DNA of 64,000 nt from an uncultured Clostridia bacterium (GCA_934162655.1 CAKPJL010000003.1:25314-89313), one strand, 5' to 3'; shown: positions 13,258-23,013, counted from the stretch's first letter. Made by a program: numbers and translations. The notes: a model not told the origin generated them from the sequence alone.

Positions 13258-16092
13258 TCAGTTATGTAAATATATACTATTAACCTCAACTGTAATAGTA
13301 CCCTTAACACTTGCATGAGAAGCAGAAAATAAATAAATATAATACTTCCCGTTAACCCCACTAATACTAAAAGTTTCTTTTCCCTCAAACACTTCACCAG
13401 TATCAAAAATTCTAGCTCGAATACCTCCTGGAGTATTATCAATTATTGATGCATTATAATCAACCGGCTTTTCATCTAATAGTTTAATCCAAAAAGCAGT
13501 ACCATAATCGTCGTTAGTAACATTATAAATTTTGTAATCTATATCCATGTATTTATAAAGTGATAAGTCAACTTTATTAGTAGTATAAAAATTACCATTT
13601 CCATATTTAGTAGTAGAATTATCACCAAATTGTAAACAGTTAGAAAGATAGTTATAAAAATGTCCGCCATAACTTGACCAAGAGTTATATATTTTCTCAG
13701 ATTTATCTGTATATATATGAGTACTCCATCCACCAGTTACATTTTTACATAAATCTCCCTTATTATATAAGTATATATCACTAACTTTCCAAATTGCATA
13801 TAAGGTTATAGTAGATCCATTAACATTTGTTAGATTTGAAACGCTTTGACTATTAGAATATGTCGTCCCCGTACCATCAGCATTTGTATTCCAACCGGTA
13901 AATGTATAACCTGTTTTTGAGTATCCATTCGCTGTTAGATTTTTTGCTACACCATATGTATGGATGCTACTTGCTGTACTTCCTGATGTTGCTCCATTTC
14001 CATTATACGATATCGTATATGTTATAGCTGATGCATTTGCAGTGTTTACTATATTGTAATTTGGCATTGTAAAGCTATATGTTTTTGTAGCATTTGGGAT
14101 AGTTCCTGTCCATGAACTCCATGTATATCCTGCATTTACTTGAGCGTCTATTACTACTGTACTTCCATATTCATATGTACCTGCTCCACTTACACTACTT
14201 ATTCCTGTGCCTTTATTTAGTGTAACTGTGTAAGAATTTCTTGTATAATACATATTTATTACAAGTGATCCATCACCTGATACTACTGCTTGACTTACTT
14301 GGATATTTGCTACTTGTGAACTAATATATGTAAAGCCTGGTATTTGTTTTACAAAGCTTGATACTTGTAGTATTTGGCCTGTTGTTCCTGTCTTATCTTC
14401 TGTGTTATAAAGCGAATATGTATTTGCTCCAACATTTTTTATATAATGATTTACTTTGTATTTCGTATTTGTACTTGCAATTGTATTTGCAGTATTTTCT
14501 ACATTGTAATCTGGCATTGCAAAACTATATGTTTTTGTAGCATTTGGGATAGTTCCTGTCCATGAACTCCATGTATATCCTGCATTTACTTGAGCGTCTA
14601 TTACTACTGTACTTCCATATTCATATGTACCTGCTCCACTTACACTACTTATTCCTGTACCTTTATTTAGCGTAACTGTGTAAGAGTTTCTTGTATAATA
14701 CATATTTATCACAAGTGAACCATCTGCTGATACTACTGCTTCTGCAACTTCAATTGTTGCTACTTTTGAGTTACTATATGTAAAGCCTGGTATCTGTTTT
14801 ACAAAACTTGATACTTGTAGTTTTTCTCCTGTTGTTCCTGTCTTATCTTCGGTGTTATAAAGCGAATATGTATTTGCTCCAATATTTTTTGTGTAATGAT
14901 TTACCCTATATTTTGTGTTTGTACTTGCAGACCATATAGCATATAGTGTTATACTTTCATCTTTGCTATATGTACTGCCTGGTATGTAACTTACTATATT
15001 TGATGTACTAGATGTTGACCAACCAACAAAGTCATATCCTATTTTTGTTGGTACATCAGATGTTAAAACTAAACTTTGTGCTTCATACTTTATCTGACTT
15101 TGTGGTGCATTATTTCCTCCATTTGCATCATATCTTACTTCAAATGGTCTTGGTAATGTTTTTACATTTAAAACAGTATTTTGCTCTGATTCATTTCCAA
15201 CATAATCAACTGCTTTTGCATAAATTACATATAAATCATTTGATTTTAAATTCTCTATTTTTCCTTCTTCTGCTTCATTATATATTTTTGTATAATTTAT
15301 TCCATCTGCACTATATTTATATCCTGCAAGTCCACATTCAAGGTCATTACTTCCACTTGCCTTTACACTGATTTTATTTATATCTACTACTATATCGCTT
15401 TGGTCTAAATTTGGTTTTGTTGGTGGTGTTTTATCAATTGTTGTTATATCTTTTGAATTTGAAGCTGCCTCGTCATCGTCTTGTTTATTATACAGTCTTG
15501 TAATTATAGAAGAGTTATTTTCAATTTCTATTTCTTGTGTGTAATCTACAAATTCCTCGTCGCCTATTTTATATTGCAAAATATATCCTTCTGGTATTTC
15601 TCCTAGATAACTTAGACTGGCTCCTATATTATATCTTGTCCATTCTATATTTCCTACTTTTACTGTTGGTCCTTTTGGTGTTAACAAAATATTTACAATA
15701 CCTTCTACTTCAACTGTATCATCTATCTTTATTTTTGCCTCTGTCGCCCATTTTCTTTCCTTGCTAGTTAGCATTTTTCCTCTTAAAGTAAGCATTCCTT
15801 CTGTTATGTATGAGTATTTTATATATTTACTTTTAACTAAATTGTAGCTATATTTTTTTATTTCATTAACATCAGTAATTTTTTTACTTATTATACTTTG
15901 ATCTTTTATAAAATCTTTCTGTATTGCTACCCTTATTTCTTCATCAAAGTTTTTTAAGTCGTTCTTGTATTTTGCCTCTCTTGAGCTTTCCACTACATCA
16001 CTATTGGTTAGACTTAAAATTACTATGCCTGAAAGTATTATTATTACTACTATTGTTACTATAAGTGTTATTAAACTTACACCTTTTTTCAT
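13258..16092 (-). CDS. Pilin-headed multidomain surface protein with InlB/Flg_new-type repeats
   Basis: This 944-residue protein begins MKKGVSLITLIVTIVVIIIL, a type-IV-pilin-like leader and helix without Glu5. It is followed by a coiled segment, an Ig/FN3-like region (about 150-315) and a repeat region. The first Listeria-Bacteroides (Flg_new) repeat starts FEVRYDANGG and ends ITLYAIW. Two near-identical 150-residue units follow, starting TNTKYRVNHY and TNTKYKVNHY. A second Flg_new repeat (ISYNGNGATSG to LYAIW) precedes a unique C-terminal domain of about 140 residues. There is no LPxTG or C-terminal helix. The layout suggests a tip adhesin carried by a pilin-like anchor. That function is inference, and annexation of the pilin helix as a plain membrane anchor is equally possible. 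Confidence 0.75.
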   Translation of the reverse strand: MKKGVSLITLIVTIVVIIILSGIVILSLTNSDVVESSREAKYKNDLKNFDEEIRVAIQKDFIKDQSIISKKITDVNEIKKYSYNLVKSKYIKYSYITEGMLTLRGKMLTSKERKWATEAKIKIDDTVEVEGIVNILLTPKGPTVKVGNIEWTRYNIGASLSYLGEIPEGYILQYKIGDEEFVDYTQEIEIENNSSIITRLYNKQDDDEAASNSKDITTIDKTPPTKPNLDQSDIVVDINKISVKASGSNDLECGLAGYKYSADGINYTKIYNEAEEGKIENLKSNDLYVIYAKAVDYVGNESEQNTVLNVKTLPRPFEVRYDANGGNNAPQSQIKYEAQSLVLTSDVPTKIGYDFVGWSTSSTSNIVSYIPGSTYSKDESITLYAIWSASTNTKYRVNHYTKNIGANTYSLYNTEDKTGTTGEKLQVSSFVKQIPGFTYSNSKVATIEVAEAVVSADGSLVINMYYTRNSYTVTLNKGTGISSVSGAGTYEYGSTVVIDAQVNAGYTWSSWTGTIPNATKTYSFAMPDYNVENTANTIASTNTKYKVNHYIKNVGANTYSLYNTEDKTGTTGQILQVSSFVKQIPGFTYISSQVANIQVSQAVVSGDGSLVINMYYTRNSYTVTLNKGTGISSVSGAGTYEYGSTVVIDAQVNAGYTWSSWTGTIPNATKTYSFTMPNYNIVNTANASAITYTISYNGNGATSGSTASSIHTYGVAKNLTANGYSKTGYTFTGWNTNADGTGTTYSNSQSVSNLTNVNGSTITLYAIWKVSDIYLYNKGDLCKNVTGGWSTHIYTDKSEKIYNSWSSYGGHFYNYLSNCLQFGDNSTTKYGNGNFYTTNKVDLSLYKYMDIDYKIYNVTNDDYGTAFWIKLLDEKPVDYNASIIDNTPGGIRARIFDTGEVFEGKETFSISGVNGKYYIYLFSASHASVKGTITVEVNSIYLHN
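14035..14934. repeat. Two tandem 450-base repeat units inside the surface protein gene
   Basis: The stretch near 14081-14209 is repeated almost base for base at 14531-14659, a period of 450 bases or 150 codons. The units encode the segments around YSLYNTEDKTGTTG and GTYEYGSTVVIDAQV. Silent and a few amino-acid differences lie at the unit ends, so the duplication is recent or kept similar by recombination. Unit edges are approximate. Confidence 0.88.
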
Positions 16093-16132
16093 ATGTTTCC
16101 TCCAAGTTCACCACCAGTATACACTAAAAAAA

Positions 16133-16179
16133 AAAAAATGCAACACTACATAATAATTTTTAAATTATTTTTAGTATTG
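16133..16179 (-). terminator. Hairpin with copy 2 of the 30-base direct repeat, upstream of the surface protein gene
   Basis: Bases 16133-16162 equal 13189-13218. Here the repeat pairs with a different right arm (ATGCAACACTA with TAGTATTGCAT), and on the minus strand a long T-run follows. It would stop transcripts coming from the 1702-residue protein gene. The gene it flanks lies exactly between the two copies. Confidence 0.7.
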
Positions 16180-16238
16180 CATTCTAAAATTACTATTCCC
16201 TAAAATACACTTTATATACTTTCTTATTATATAAAAAT

Positions 16239-16283
16239 AAAGACTGTTTAGCAAAGTATTTTTATGCTTTGCCAAAAGTCTTT
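16239..16283 (-). terminator. Terminator of the 1702-residue protein gene
   Basis: AAAGACT (16239-16245) pairs with AGTCTTT (16277-16283), and the inner arms AGCAAAG (16250-16256) and CTTTGCC (16266-16272) pair too. T-rich sequence follows on the minus strand. It lies 28 bases after the stop codon. Confidence 0.75.
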
Positions 16284-16310
16284 ATATAAATTATATTTCT
16301 ATAATTTTTA

Positions 16311-19300
16311 TTAATCAAAATCACTAGCTGCCCTGTTATCTAAATCAAATAAAGCTACTGTTCCTTTAATTTTTTGATATATATCATTATTTATACTCCA
16401 TTTGCCTTTTGCAAGTTGAATAGATAAATTTCCATTAAGCTCAGATCCAGGAGTAGAAAATCCTAAATAGCCTTCATAATCCCATTGAGTTGTATTAGTT
16501 TGATTTTCCACATTTTTATCTGATGTATTATAAGAAATTACTATATCTCTTCCACTTGCTCTTTCTACAACTCCTATATAAAATATTACGCCAACATATC
16601 CATCTTGTAATTTATTATTTAAGTTTGTTTCACCTGATTTTACAAGAATTGTAGAATTTGGTAGCTTATATTCTCCATACCAAGATTGAACAAATCCATC
16701 ATAGTTTGTACACATCATGTCATGTGTAAGCACTATACTAGAAGTATTTAAATTTCTCTTTTCTTTTGTAAAGAAATCTTCAACAGAAGTTATACCTAAA
16801 TTTAAAACATTTCTATATCCATCATTTGGAGTAAATGATATTTGATATCCATTCAAGATATTTCCACCATTTGCAATATCTTTATATGTTTTTGATAAAT
16901 CAACTTGACTTTGTGTTGCTTCTTGAAGTTTAACATACTTACCAGCTGCATTTTTATAATATGCATCAACATCTTCTATAAAGTTTTTACCATCTTTTGA
17001 TATATAATATAGTCTAGGTAATATAACTATTTTTCTTGATTGATTTGAATCTGATAGATATCCTCTATAATATCCACTAGTTTTTAAATCAAAACTTATT
17101 CTATAACCAATTTTCGGAGCCTCAACATATGTACTGTTAGTATGCTTATATGGTCCAATTGGCAATGTATTTTTTTGGTTAGATACAGAACTATAAGAAT
17201 TAGTAAATACATCTAATATTTTAAATCCTGAATAATAAACTACTCCCGTATTTTCATTAACTCCATTAGTGTTTTTTCTAAATACATTTTTATAATTAAC
17301 ATCTGTACAATCTGTAATTCTAAATCCATATACTCTACTTATATTAGTTGTAGTAAGTCCCCTACTAAGCTCAACCTCTGAAATGTAATTTGCATCATAT
17401 CTAATTTTTGCTCCTAAATTTAGTAATATGCTGAATTGTTCATTATTTGTTGTAAGCCTTGTCTTATCACTACATACTAATTTTGATATTGTAAAGTATT
17501 CATTTTTATTATTTATTACTACTCGTAAAACATAGTTTAAAGCTTCTTCTATTGTAGGAACATTTTTAGTTACAGCTATAACTCTTATTCTATCTGTATC
17601 TATATTTACTTGTGATGTATTATAATTTGTGCCATTTTTATTTATGTTTGTACCAGTCGGAGTAAATTTTAAAGCACCTGCCTTGTCATATAAGCTTTCA
17701 TCATCTGAATTTCTATTATTCACTTGTACTTTTTTTATGTACCATCCATTAGATTCACTATCATAAGCTTCAATAGGGAAATTAAATAAATATATATAAT
17801 ATTTTATATATGACTTTCTTTCCTTATTAGTAAGTTCATTTCCATATACATTGTCACTTTGTGCAAGTTTAGGCGTAACTTCTGATGCCACACCTACTTG
17901 TAAGTTATATATTTTCTCTCCACCAATTGTGTGTGATACTAATTCTTCTGTACTTTTTAAATCTGGTGTATCCATGGTAGCAGGATTTAGTATATTAACA
18001 CCTGCAGTATTAGTTTGAGATTCTACTGACTTTGTTTCTTGTTCTATTTCACTACCAGCGTAGTTTTCTCTAATATAGTCATCTAGTTCAGACTTTGCAT
18101 TTATTATACTTTCTATTTTATTTTTTACACCTTCTGCACATTGTATTGCGTCTGGTCCGGCAGAAGAACATCTTTGCCTTAAGATTTTACTTTCATATAA
18201 GTTTCTATCTTGAATTAATCCTTCAATATCGGAGTCTGAAAAATCTGAATTTGAAACAGCATTATTATATGCGTCTTCTTTTTCCGTGTCTGCTGCATTT
18301 AATCTCAAATGTCCATAATAATTGCTTGGTTTTTCACCTTTTTCGTTAAATACTAAAAAGTAGTTTTTATATAAAACTTTGGCTATTGATAATCTTTCAC
18401 CATTATATTTATCGCCATCTGCTCTTAATTCCCCTGACTTGATTGGATCATACTCTCTTGAATTAAAATCATCTACCCACTCTTCACCGATCGAACGATT
18501 ACCATTTCCAGAAGGTTGATCATAAAGTTTATTCAAAAATGAAGTTAACTCGCCTGAACTTGTGCTATAATAACCACCATTATCAACATAGTCTGGTCCA
18601 TCTTCATCATATATTACTCCTTCATATTCAAATCTTGTTCTAATTTCATTTAACAATTTATCTGGTGAAATACCACTACTAGAAACTGATATTTCTTTTA
18701 TAACATTCTCTTTATTACTACCTATAAGTTGAGTTGATTCTCCATCATAATTATTAATTGTTGCTCCACTTAGATAAAATCCTTTAAATCCTACAACTTT
18801 TATCTTTGCACACAAAAACTTAAATACTTGATATTTAACAGTCTTGTCAGCTGTTTTCATATTACATGGTGAACCATAACTCTTTTTTTCTGTTTCTATT
18901 TTCTCACCAACATGAACAATTATTGCATTTCCAAATAACTCTGGATTTCTACTTATAGCATCATAATATTTTTTTACCTTTTTTTCAGCCTTCTCCTTTT
19001 CTTCATCAGACATTACTGTATATCCATCTAAACTTGTAGTATATCCGCCATCATACGGTACTTCCTTACCATTTTCTACACATGTTCCTGCAGAATGATA
19101 TCCTCCTTGTAATATATTTGGTGTACTTGAGTCAATAGCAATCTTTATTTCCTTATAATAAAATTCTATAGATTGGTATATCCCATATTTATCACTTATA
19201 TAATAATGTGGAGCTTTTATTTGTGCTCTAAATGTCATATCAGTTGGTACAACAAGTGTTTTATTTACATATTCATAATCAGTACACTCTTCTGGATAAT

Positions 19301-21419
19301 ATCCAACATTTTCACCATCACATTCATTAGTTATAGTTGAATTATCAGATGTATATTCAAGTCTTGTACATACTTTAAAATCATCATCTTGTGATGGTGG
19401 TGGAGTAGTAGAATAATAATATGTCATTTTAATTTTTTTAACTCCATCTATCCTGCCTGTTGATATTCCAGTAAGTATTCCATCATATCTACCAGAAAAT
19501 GTTTTTGGTTTATAAAGCAACTCACCATCTGCCCCATAAAATTCTATCTTATACTTACCATTATAATTGAAGTTTTCATTTGTACTCTCATCTTGATAAG
19601 AAAAAGTAAGTAGGCTGATTTTCAACTGTGTTTTTATTGTTATTCCTTTTGCTTGATATTTAGCAAGTATATCTGTTGTTCCTTCTTCATCTTTTACTAC
19701 TACTCCATCTCCACCGTCCATTATTTCTACATTATTTCCTTCTCTTGCTATTGGAAGTGGTCTTTTAGTTTTTTCAACAACATGTTCTACTTCAATATTA
19801 ACTTTTTCTTTTGCCTCTGCACTTTCATAAATAAAAGAAACTAACACTGGTTTTTTATTATCTGAATTAATGATTGCGGAAGTTTTTTCTATATCCTCTT
19901 GATCTTTAATTTTAGCACTTAGCTCATCATAAGTTTGGTCTTCTTCACCTTTGTAATACCTTAAACTTAAGTATTTATATATATATCCTTCCTTGTCTAC
20001 TTTCTTTTTAGCATTTACTTCAGATGTATTCATATAAGTAGCCTTAAATTTTTTCCCTTTTAAGAGATTTAATTTATATTCTTCATACTTTTTCTCATTA
20101 TCTGTATTTAAAGAATAATTAGTTGCATCTTCTTTATAATTGTTATCTTTTTTTAATACTGATAATGTTATATACCCATTACCATAATTTATTGCATGTT
20201 CTGGTTGATATATTTTTGGTTTTTCTTGCTTTGGTGCTACTTCTAAGTTTGTTAAGTTTCCATCTTTTAATTCTAGATAATCTACATAGACATGTTTTTT
20301 AACATCATCTTCGAATATTTCATAAGGTATATACAAAAAGTTATCATAATCATTAAGTACTGAATTTCCTCTTTGATAATTAAAGGTATCAGAACTAATC
20401 CCCTTAAGTCCAGCTAGCCAAGTTAAGTTTTTCAATTTACTTTCATAGTCCCCTATTGAATCAATTATCGTCTCTCTAGCTTTTGATAATACACTGTCAG
20501 GTATGTTTTCCTGTTCATAATACCCCTCTAATATGTTTATATTAGAATTTATTTGATTTACAATACTATTAGTATCGTCTTTGAATTTTCCTCCGTATAC
20601 TTTTTCAACAAACTCCGATGCTGTTTTCATCTCTACTCCACCGGTATAAGCAGTTTTAGTTACAAACGAGAACCATATTTTTTTATATTTTTTTCCATCT
20701 ATTTCGACATCTTCTACCCAATTGACCCATCCGTCTTCTGTACTATCATCAAATAATACAATTCTTAAATATCCTTTTGTTATACTATATTTATATATAA
20801 CATTTCCATTCTCACACTTAAAACTACATCTAAAGTCTCCAAAAGAACTTGAATTTGAGACATCTGCCTTATATGATATTACTCCAGAATTTTCACTTTT
20901 AACGATTCTATATTTATCATACTCTTTATGTTTAAAATAATCATATGTAATGTTTTCGCCGTTAATTTCTTTATCGTATACATCTGCATACAAGACATTA
21001 TAATTTCTTTCATTCGTGTATATTTTTAAATTTTTCTCATCATATACATATTGGTTTCCAATTCGATTTGGTATATATATACGTAGATATTCTCCTGGAA
21101 GAACTTCATAAGCATCATTATATAGTGACGTTTTATCTGACTGAAAAACTATTCCAGCGATATCATAAGAACCTGTAAGGCTACCTACTTCATGTGAAAT
21201 TGGAATATATTCACCACGTTTTCCACCATTAGCTATAAATTGTTCATATTCAGCAAGTGAATTTGGACTAGCTTTTACAGATGTATAAAAAATAATGTCT
21301 CTTTCTCCATTATCTTCACTTTGACTTAAATCTGCAACATAATTTAATTTATATGCATATGTATTAGTAAAAAAAATATAGCAAAAACAGAGCATAAGTA
21401 TAATTTTAATTTTTTTCAT
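16311..21419 (-). CDS. Very large exported protein of unknown function
   Basis: Translation is taken from ATG 21419 (MKKIKIILMLCFCYIFFTNTYA), which has AAAGGTG 5-6 bases upstream and a clean signal peptide with likely cleavage after the NTYA motif. A longer frame runs back through the promoter and terminator and is rejected. The mature part is about 1680 residues, acidic, rich in Tyr, Asn and Ser, with many scattered Cys, often in spaced pairs (for example FRCSFKCENG). I recognise no domain. There is no C-terminal LPxTG, SLH domain or membrane helix, so it is secreted or held non-covalently. It has its own promoter and terminator and lies between two other surface-type genes. Confidence 0.7.
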   Translation of the reverse strand: MKKIKIILMLCFCYIFFTNTYAYKLNYVADLSQSEDNGERDIIFYTSVKASPNSLAEYEQFIANGGKRGEYIPISHEVGSLTGSYDIAGIVFQSDKTSLYNDAYEVLPGEYLRIYIPNRIGNQYVYDEKNLKIYTNERNYNVLYADVYDKEINGENITYDYFKHKEYDKYRIVKSENSGVISYKADVSNSSSFGDFRCSFKCENGNVIYKYSITKGYLRIVLFDDSTEDGWVNWVEDVEIDGKKYKKIWFSFVTKTAYTGGVEMKTASEFVEKVYGGKFKDDTNSIVNQINSNINILEGYYEQENIPDSVLSKARETIIDSIGDYESKLKNLTWLAGLKGISSDTFNYQRGNSVLNDYDNFLYIPYEIFEDDVKKHVYVDYLELKDGNLTNLEVAPKQEKPKIYQPEHAINYGNGYITLSVLKKDNNYKEDATNYSLNTDNEKKYEEYKLNLLKGKKFKATYMNTSEVNAKKKVDKEGYIYKYLSLRYYKGEEDQTYDELSAKIKDQEDIEKTSAIINSDNKKPVLVSFIYESAEAKEKVNIEVEHVVEKTKRPLPIAREGNNVEIMDGGDGVVVKDEEGTTDILAKYQAKGITIKTQLKISLLTFSYQDESTNENFNYNGKYKIEFYGADGELLYKPKTFSGRYDGILTGISTGRIDGVKKIKMTYYYSTTPPPSQDDDFKVCTRLEYTSDNSTITNECDGENVGYYPEECTDYEYVNKTLVVPTDMTFRAQIKAPHYYISDKYGIYQSIEFYYKEIKIAIDSSTPNILQGGYHSAGTCVENGKEVPYDGGYTTSLDGYTVMSDEEKEKAEKKVKKYYDAISRNPELFGNAIIVHVGEKIETEKKSYGSPCNMKTADKTVKYQVFKFLCAKIKVVGFKGFYLSGATINNYDGESTQLIGSNKENVIKEISVSSSGISPDKLLNEIRTRFEYEGVIYDEDGPDYVDNGGYYSTSSGELTSFLNKLYDQPSGNGNRSIGEEWVDDFNSREYDPIKSGELRADGDKYNGERLSIAKVLYKNYFLVFNEKGEKPSNYYGHLRLNAADTEKEDAYNNAVSNSDFSDSDIEGLIQDRNLYESKILRQRCSSAGPDAIQCAEGVKNKIESIINAKSELDDYIRENYAGSEIEQETKSVESQTNTAGVNILNPATMDTPDLKSTEELVSHTIGGEKIYNLQVGVASEVTPKLAQSDNVYGNELTNKERKSYIKYYIYLFNFPIEAYDSESNGWYIKKVQVNNRNSDDESLYDKAGALKFTPTGTNINKNGTNYNTSQVNIDTDRIRVIAVTKNVPTIEEALNYVLRVVINNKNEYFTISKLVCSDKTRLTTNNEQFSILLNLGAKIRYDANYISEVELSRGLTTTNISRVYGFRITDCTDVNYKNVFRKNTNGVNENTGVVYYSGFKILDVFTNSYSSVSNQKNTLPIGPYKHTNSTYVEAPKIGYRISFDLKTSGYYRGYLSDSNQSRKIVILPRLYYISKDGKNFIEDVDAYYKNAAGKYVKLQEATQSQVDLSKTYKDIANGGNILNGYQISFTPNDGYRNVLNLGITSVEDFFTKEKRNLNTSSIVLTHDMMCTNYDGFVQSWYGEYKLPNSTILVKSGETNLNNKLQDGYVGVIFYIGVVERASGRDIVISYNTSDKNVENQTNTTQWDYEGYLGFSTPGSELNGNLSIQLAKGKWSINNDIYQKIKGTVALFDLDNRAASDFD

Positions 21420-21444
21420 TATATCACCTTTTATCACAAATATA

Positions 21445-21473
21445 AGTATATATAAAATCTCAAATAAAATCAA
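21445..21473 (-). promoter_or_regulatory. Promoter of the 1702-residue protein gene
   Basis: On the minus strand TTGATT (21473-21468), 17 bases, TATACT (21450-21445), about 25 bases before the ATG at 21419. Its presence supports the shorter start. Confidence 0.68.
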
Positions 21474-21475
21474 GT

Positions 21476-21510
21476 AAAAAAGACTGAAATATAAAATTTC
21501 AGTCTTTTTT
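21476..21510. terminator. Terminator of the FN3/C39-like gene
   Basis: A perfect 15-bp stem: AAAAAAGACTGAAAT (21476-21490) with ATTTCAGTCTTTTTT (21496-21510), beginning 4 bases beyond the stop codon at 21515. Confidence 0.95.
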
Positions 21511-21514
21511 ACTA

Positions 21515-22846
21515 TTAATAGCCAAAAAGTTCTCTTCTTGTGGCTAAAAATTCCTCCATATACCATATCGGTACAAAGCCTGCAAATAAATCATTATCTG
21601 CTTTATATTTTTTAAATGTGTCATCACTTGGATCATAGAATATATATTCTGTATTTGTATATCCACAAAGAAGCATATACTTTGTAGAAGAAGAAAAATA
21701 AGTTTCTGAAGAATAACCTGATATTTTTGAAGTTGAGTCTTTATACATAACTTCAATTGTTTTTGGTTTATGATTTTCTTCAATAGCACATACTATAACA
21801 TTACCTTTCCTTATATGTTGCTTTACTCCTTCAAAATTATCATAATAGCCTAGAAAAGGATCTCCAACAACATTATTTATTTTATTAACCTCGCAATAAT
21901 CTACAAAAGTAGAAATTATTGTGTTATAAATACAGGGACTACCTAATATAAATTCCTTATGTGTCGGATCACCTATATACACCCCATTAATATAGGCATC
22001 TACATACCACTTTCCTTCCTTCCTATATGGTTCTCTTATAAATACATGCTCGAAGAGATCCTTTGGCATTACATCAATGCCATAATTTCTCATCATCATA
22101 GCAAGGCATACCATTGGTGTACCAGTAGGATATCCTACTTCCTCATTAGTGATCTTTTCGAAATCCACAATAAATTCACCATTTTTACCGTTCGTTTTAG
22201 CAGATTTAACAGTAGAATAATCGCTTTTGTATACCTTACCATTTATGACCTTTGCAGACTTTATCTTAAAATAGTATGTGGTAAAACCTTCAAGCTTTGA
22301 AACAGTGTAACTTTTCTTTGTTACATATCCAAGACTTTTATAGGTTCCATTCTTTGATGTAGACATATAAATATAGTATCTATCTGCACCATCAACTGCA
22401 TTCCAAGATAAATTAATCTTAGAGTCACTTACGGTTTTGGCTGTTACCTTTGGTGCTTTTAAATTTACCACAGTTTTTGTAACCATGGATGAATAAGCAG
22501 AACGCTTGGTAACTTTGCCCTTTTGGTTTATGGACACAGCCTTTACTTTGTAGTAGTATTTTCCATACTCTTTAACTTCTGTATCTTTATAATACAGCTT
22601 TTCAGTCTTTGCATAGAGCTTTAAACTTCCTTTTGAAGTATCACGCCGATACACATAGTACATATCTGCACCGTCAACTTCACTCCATGAAAGCTTTATC
22701 GCCGGAGTGGTAAGAAGACTTATTGATACTTTAGGAGTGCCAAGCTCATCGTTTGTCTTTGCCGCTGCTGTATCAATAGCAAAGAGCGACATCATGGTAA
22801 CTATTACCATGACAAGGGATAAATACCGTAAAAATCTTTTTTTCAT
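21515..22846 (-). CDS. Secreted FN3-type protein with a catalytically degenerate C39-like domain
   Basis: This 443-residue protein has a signal peptide (about 1-29, cleavage near TAAA), two fibronectin-III-like modules (about 36-128 and 130-218) with the repeated motif SWxxVDGADxYYxY, and a C-terminal peptidase-C39-like domain (about 225-435). In the usual motif PTGCE the Cys is replaced by Thr243 (PTGTPMVCLAM), with a Cys four residues later. The His expected before the GY motif appears to be Lys389 (TKYMLLCGY). The domain is probably a binding pseudo-enzyme. The gene looks richer in G+C than its neighbours, especially near its 5' end. It has its own strong promoter and terminator, which fits separate acquisition. 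Confidence 0.75.
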   Translation of the reverse strand: MKKRFLRYLSLVMVIVTMMSLFAIDTAAAKTNDELGTPKVSISLLTTPAIKLSWSEVDGADMYYVYRRDTSKGSLKLYAKTEKLYYKDTEVKEYGKYYYKVKAVSINQKGKVTKRSAYSSMVTKTVVNLKAPKVTAKTVSDSKINLSWNAVDGADRYYIYMSTSKNGTYKSLGYVTKKSYTVSKLEGFTTYYFKIKSAKVINGKVYKSDYSTVKSAKTNGKNGEFIVDFEKITNEEVGYPTGTPMVCLAMMMRNYGIDVMPKDLFEHVFIREPYRKEGKWYVDAYINGVYIGDPTHKEFILGSPCIYNTIISTFVDYCEVNKINNVVGDPFLGYYDNFEGVKQHIRKGNVIVCAIEENHKPKTIEVMYKDSTSKISGYSSETYFSSSTKYMLLCGYTNTEYIFYDPSDDTFKKYKADNDLFAGFVPIWYMEEFLATRRELFGY

Positions 22847-22920
22847 GTTTATTCCTCCTTATGAAATAAATCATTAAGTGAATTATTAATTCCACTTTTT
22901 TCCAATTACTTACATGGTAT

Positions 22921-22949
22921 ATTATATCATATTTTGTATAAAAAGTCAA
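22921..22949 (-). promoter_or_regulatory. Promoter of the FN3/C39-like gene
   Basis: On the minus strand TTGACT (22949-22944), 17 bases, TATAAT (22926-22921): a near-perfect sigma-A promoter. The leader to the ATG at 22846 is about 70 bases. Confidence 0.88.
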
Positions 22950-22977
22950 TATTTTATGTAAACATAATATAAAGTAA

Positions 22978-23013
22978 AATAAAAGATAGAAATTTTAACT
23001 TCTATCTTTTATT
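22978..23013 (-). terminator. Terminator of the pilus operon
   Basis: AATAAAAGATAGAA (22978-22991) pairs perfectly with TTCTATCTTTTATT (23000-23013). The stop codon of the last operon gene lies within the second arm. Confidence 0.85.

Noticed and set aside
13251..13442. Minus-strand frames inside the 944-residue gene (13251-13442, 13539-13733)
   Set aside because: They overlap the long gene in another frame and show no motif or ribosome site.
21420..21566. N-terminal extension of the 1702-residue protein
   Set aside because: The extra 49 codons cross a terminator and a promoter, and the ATG at 21419 has a good ribosome site and opens a proper signal peptide.
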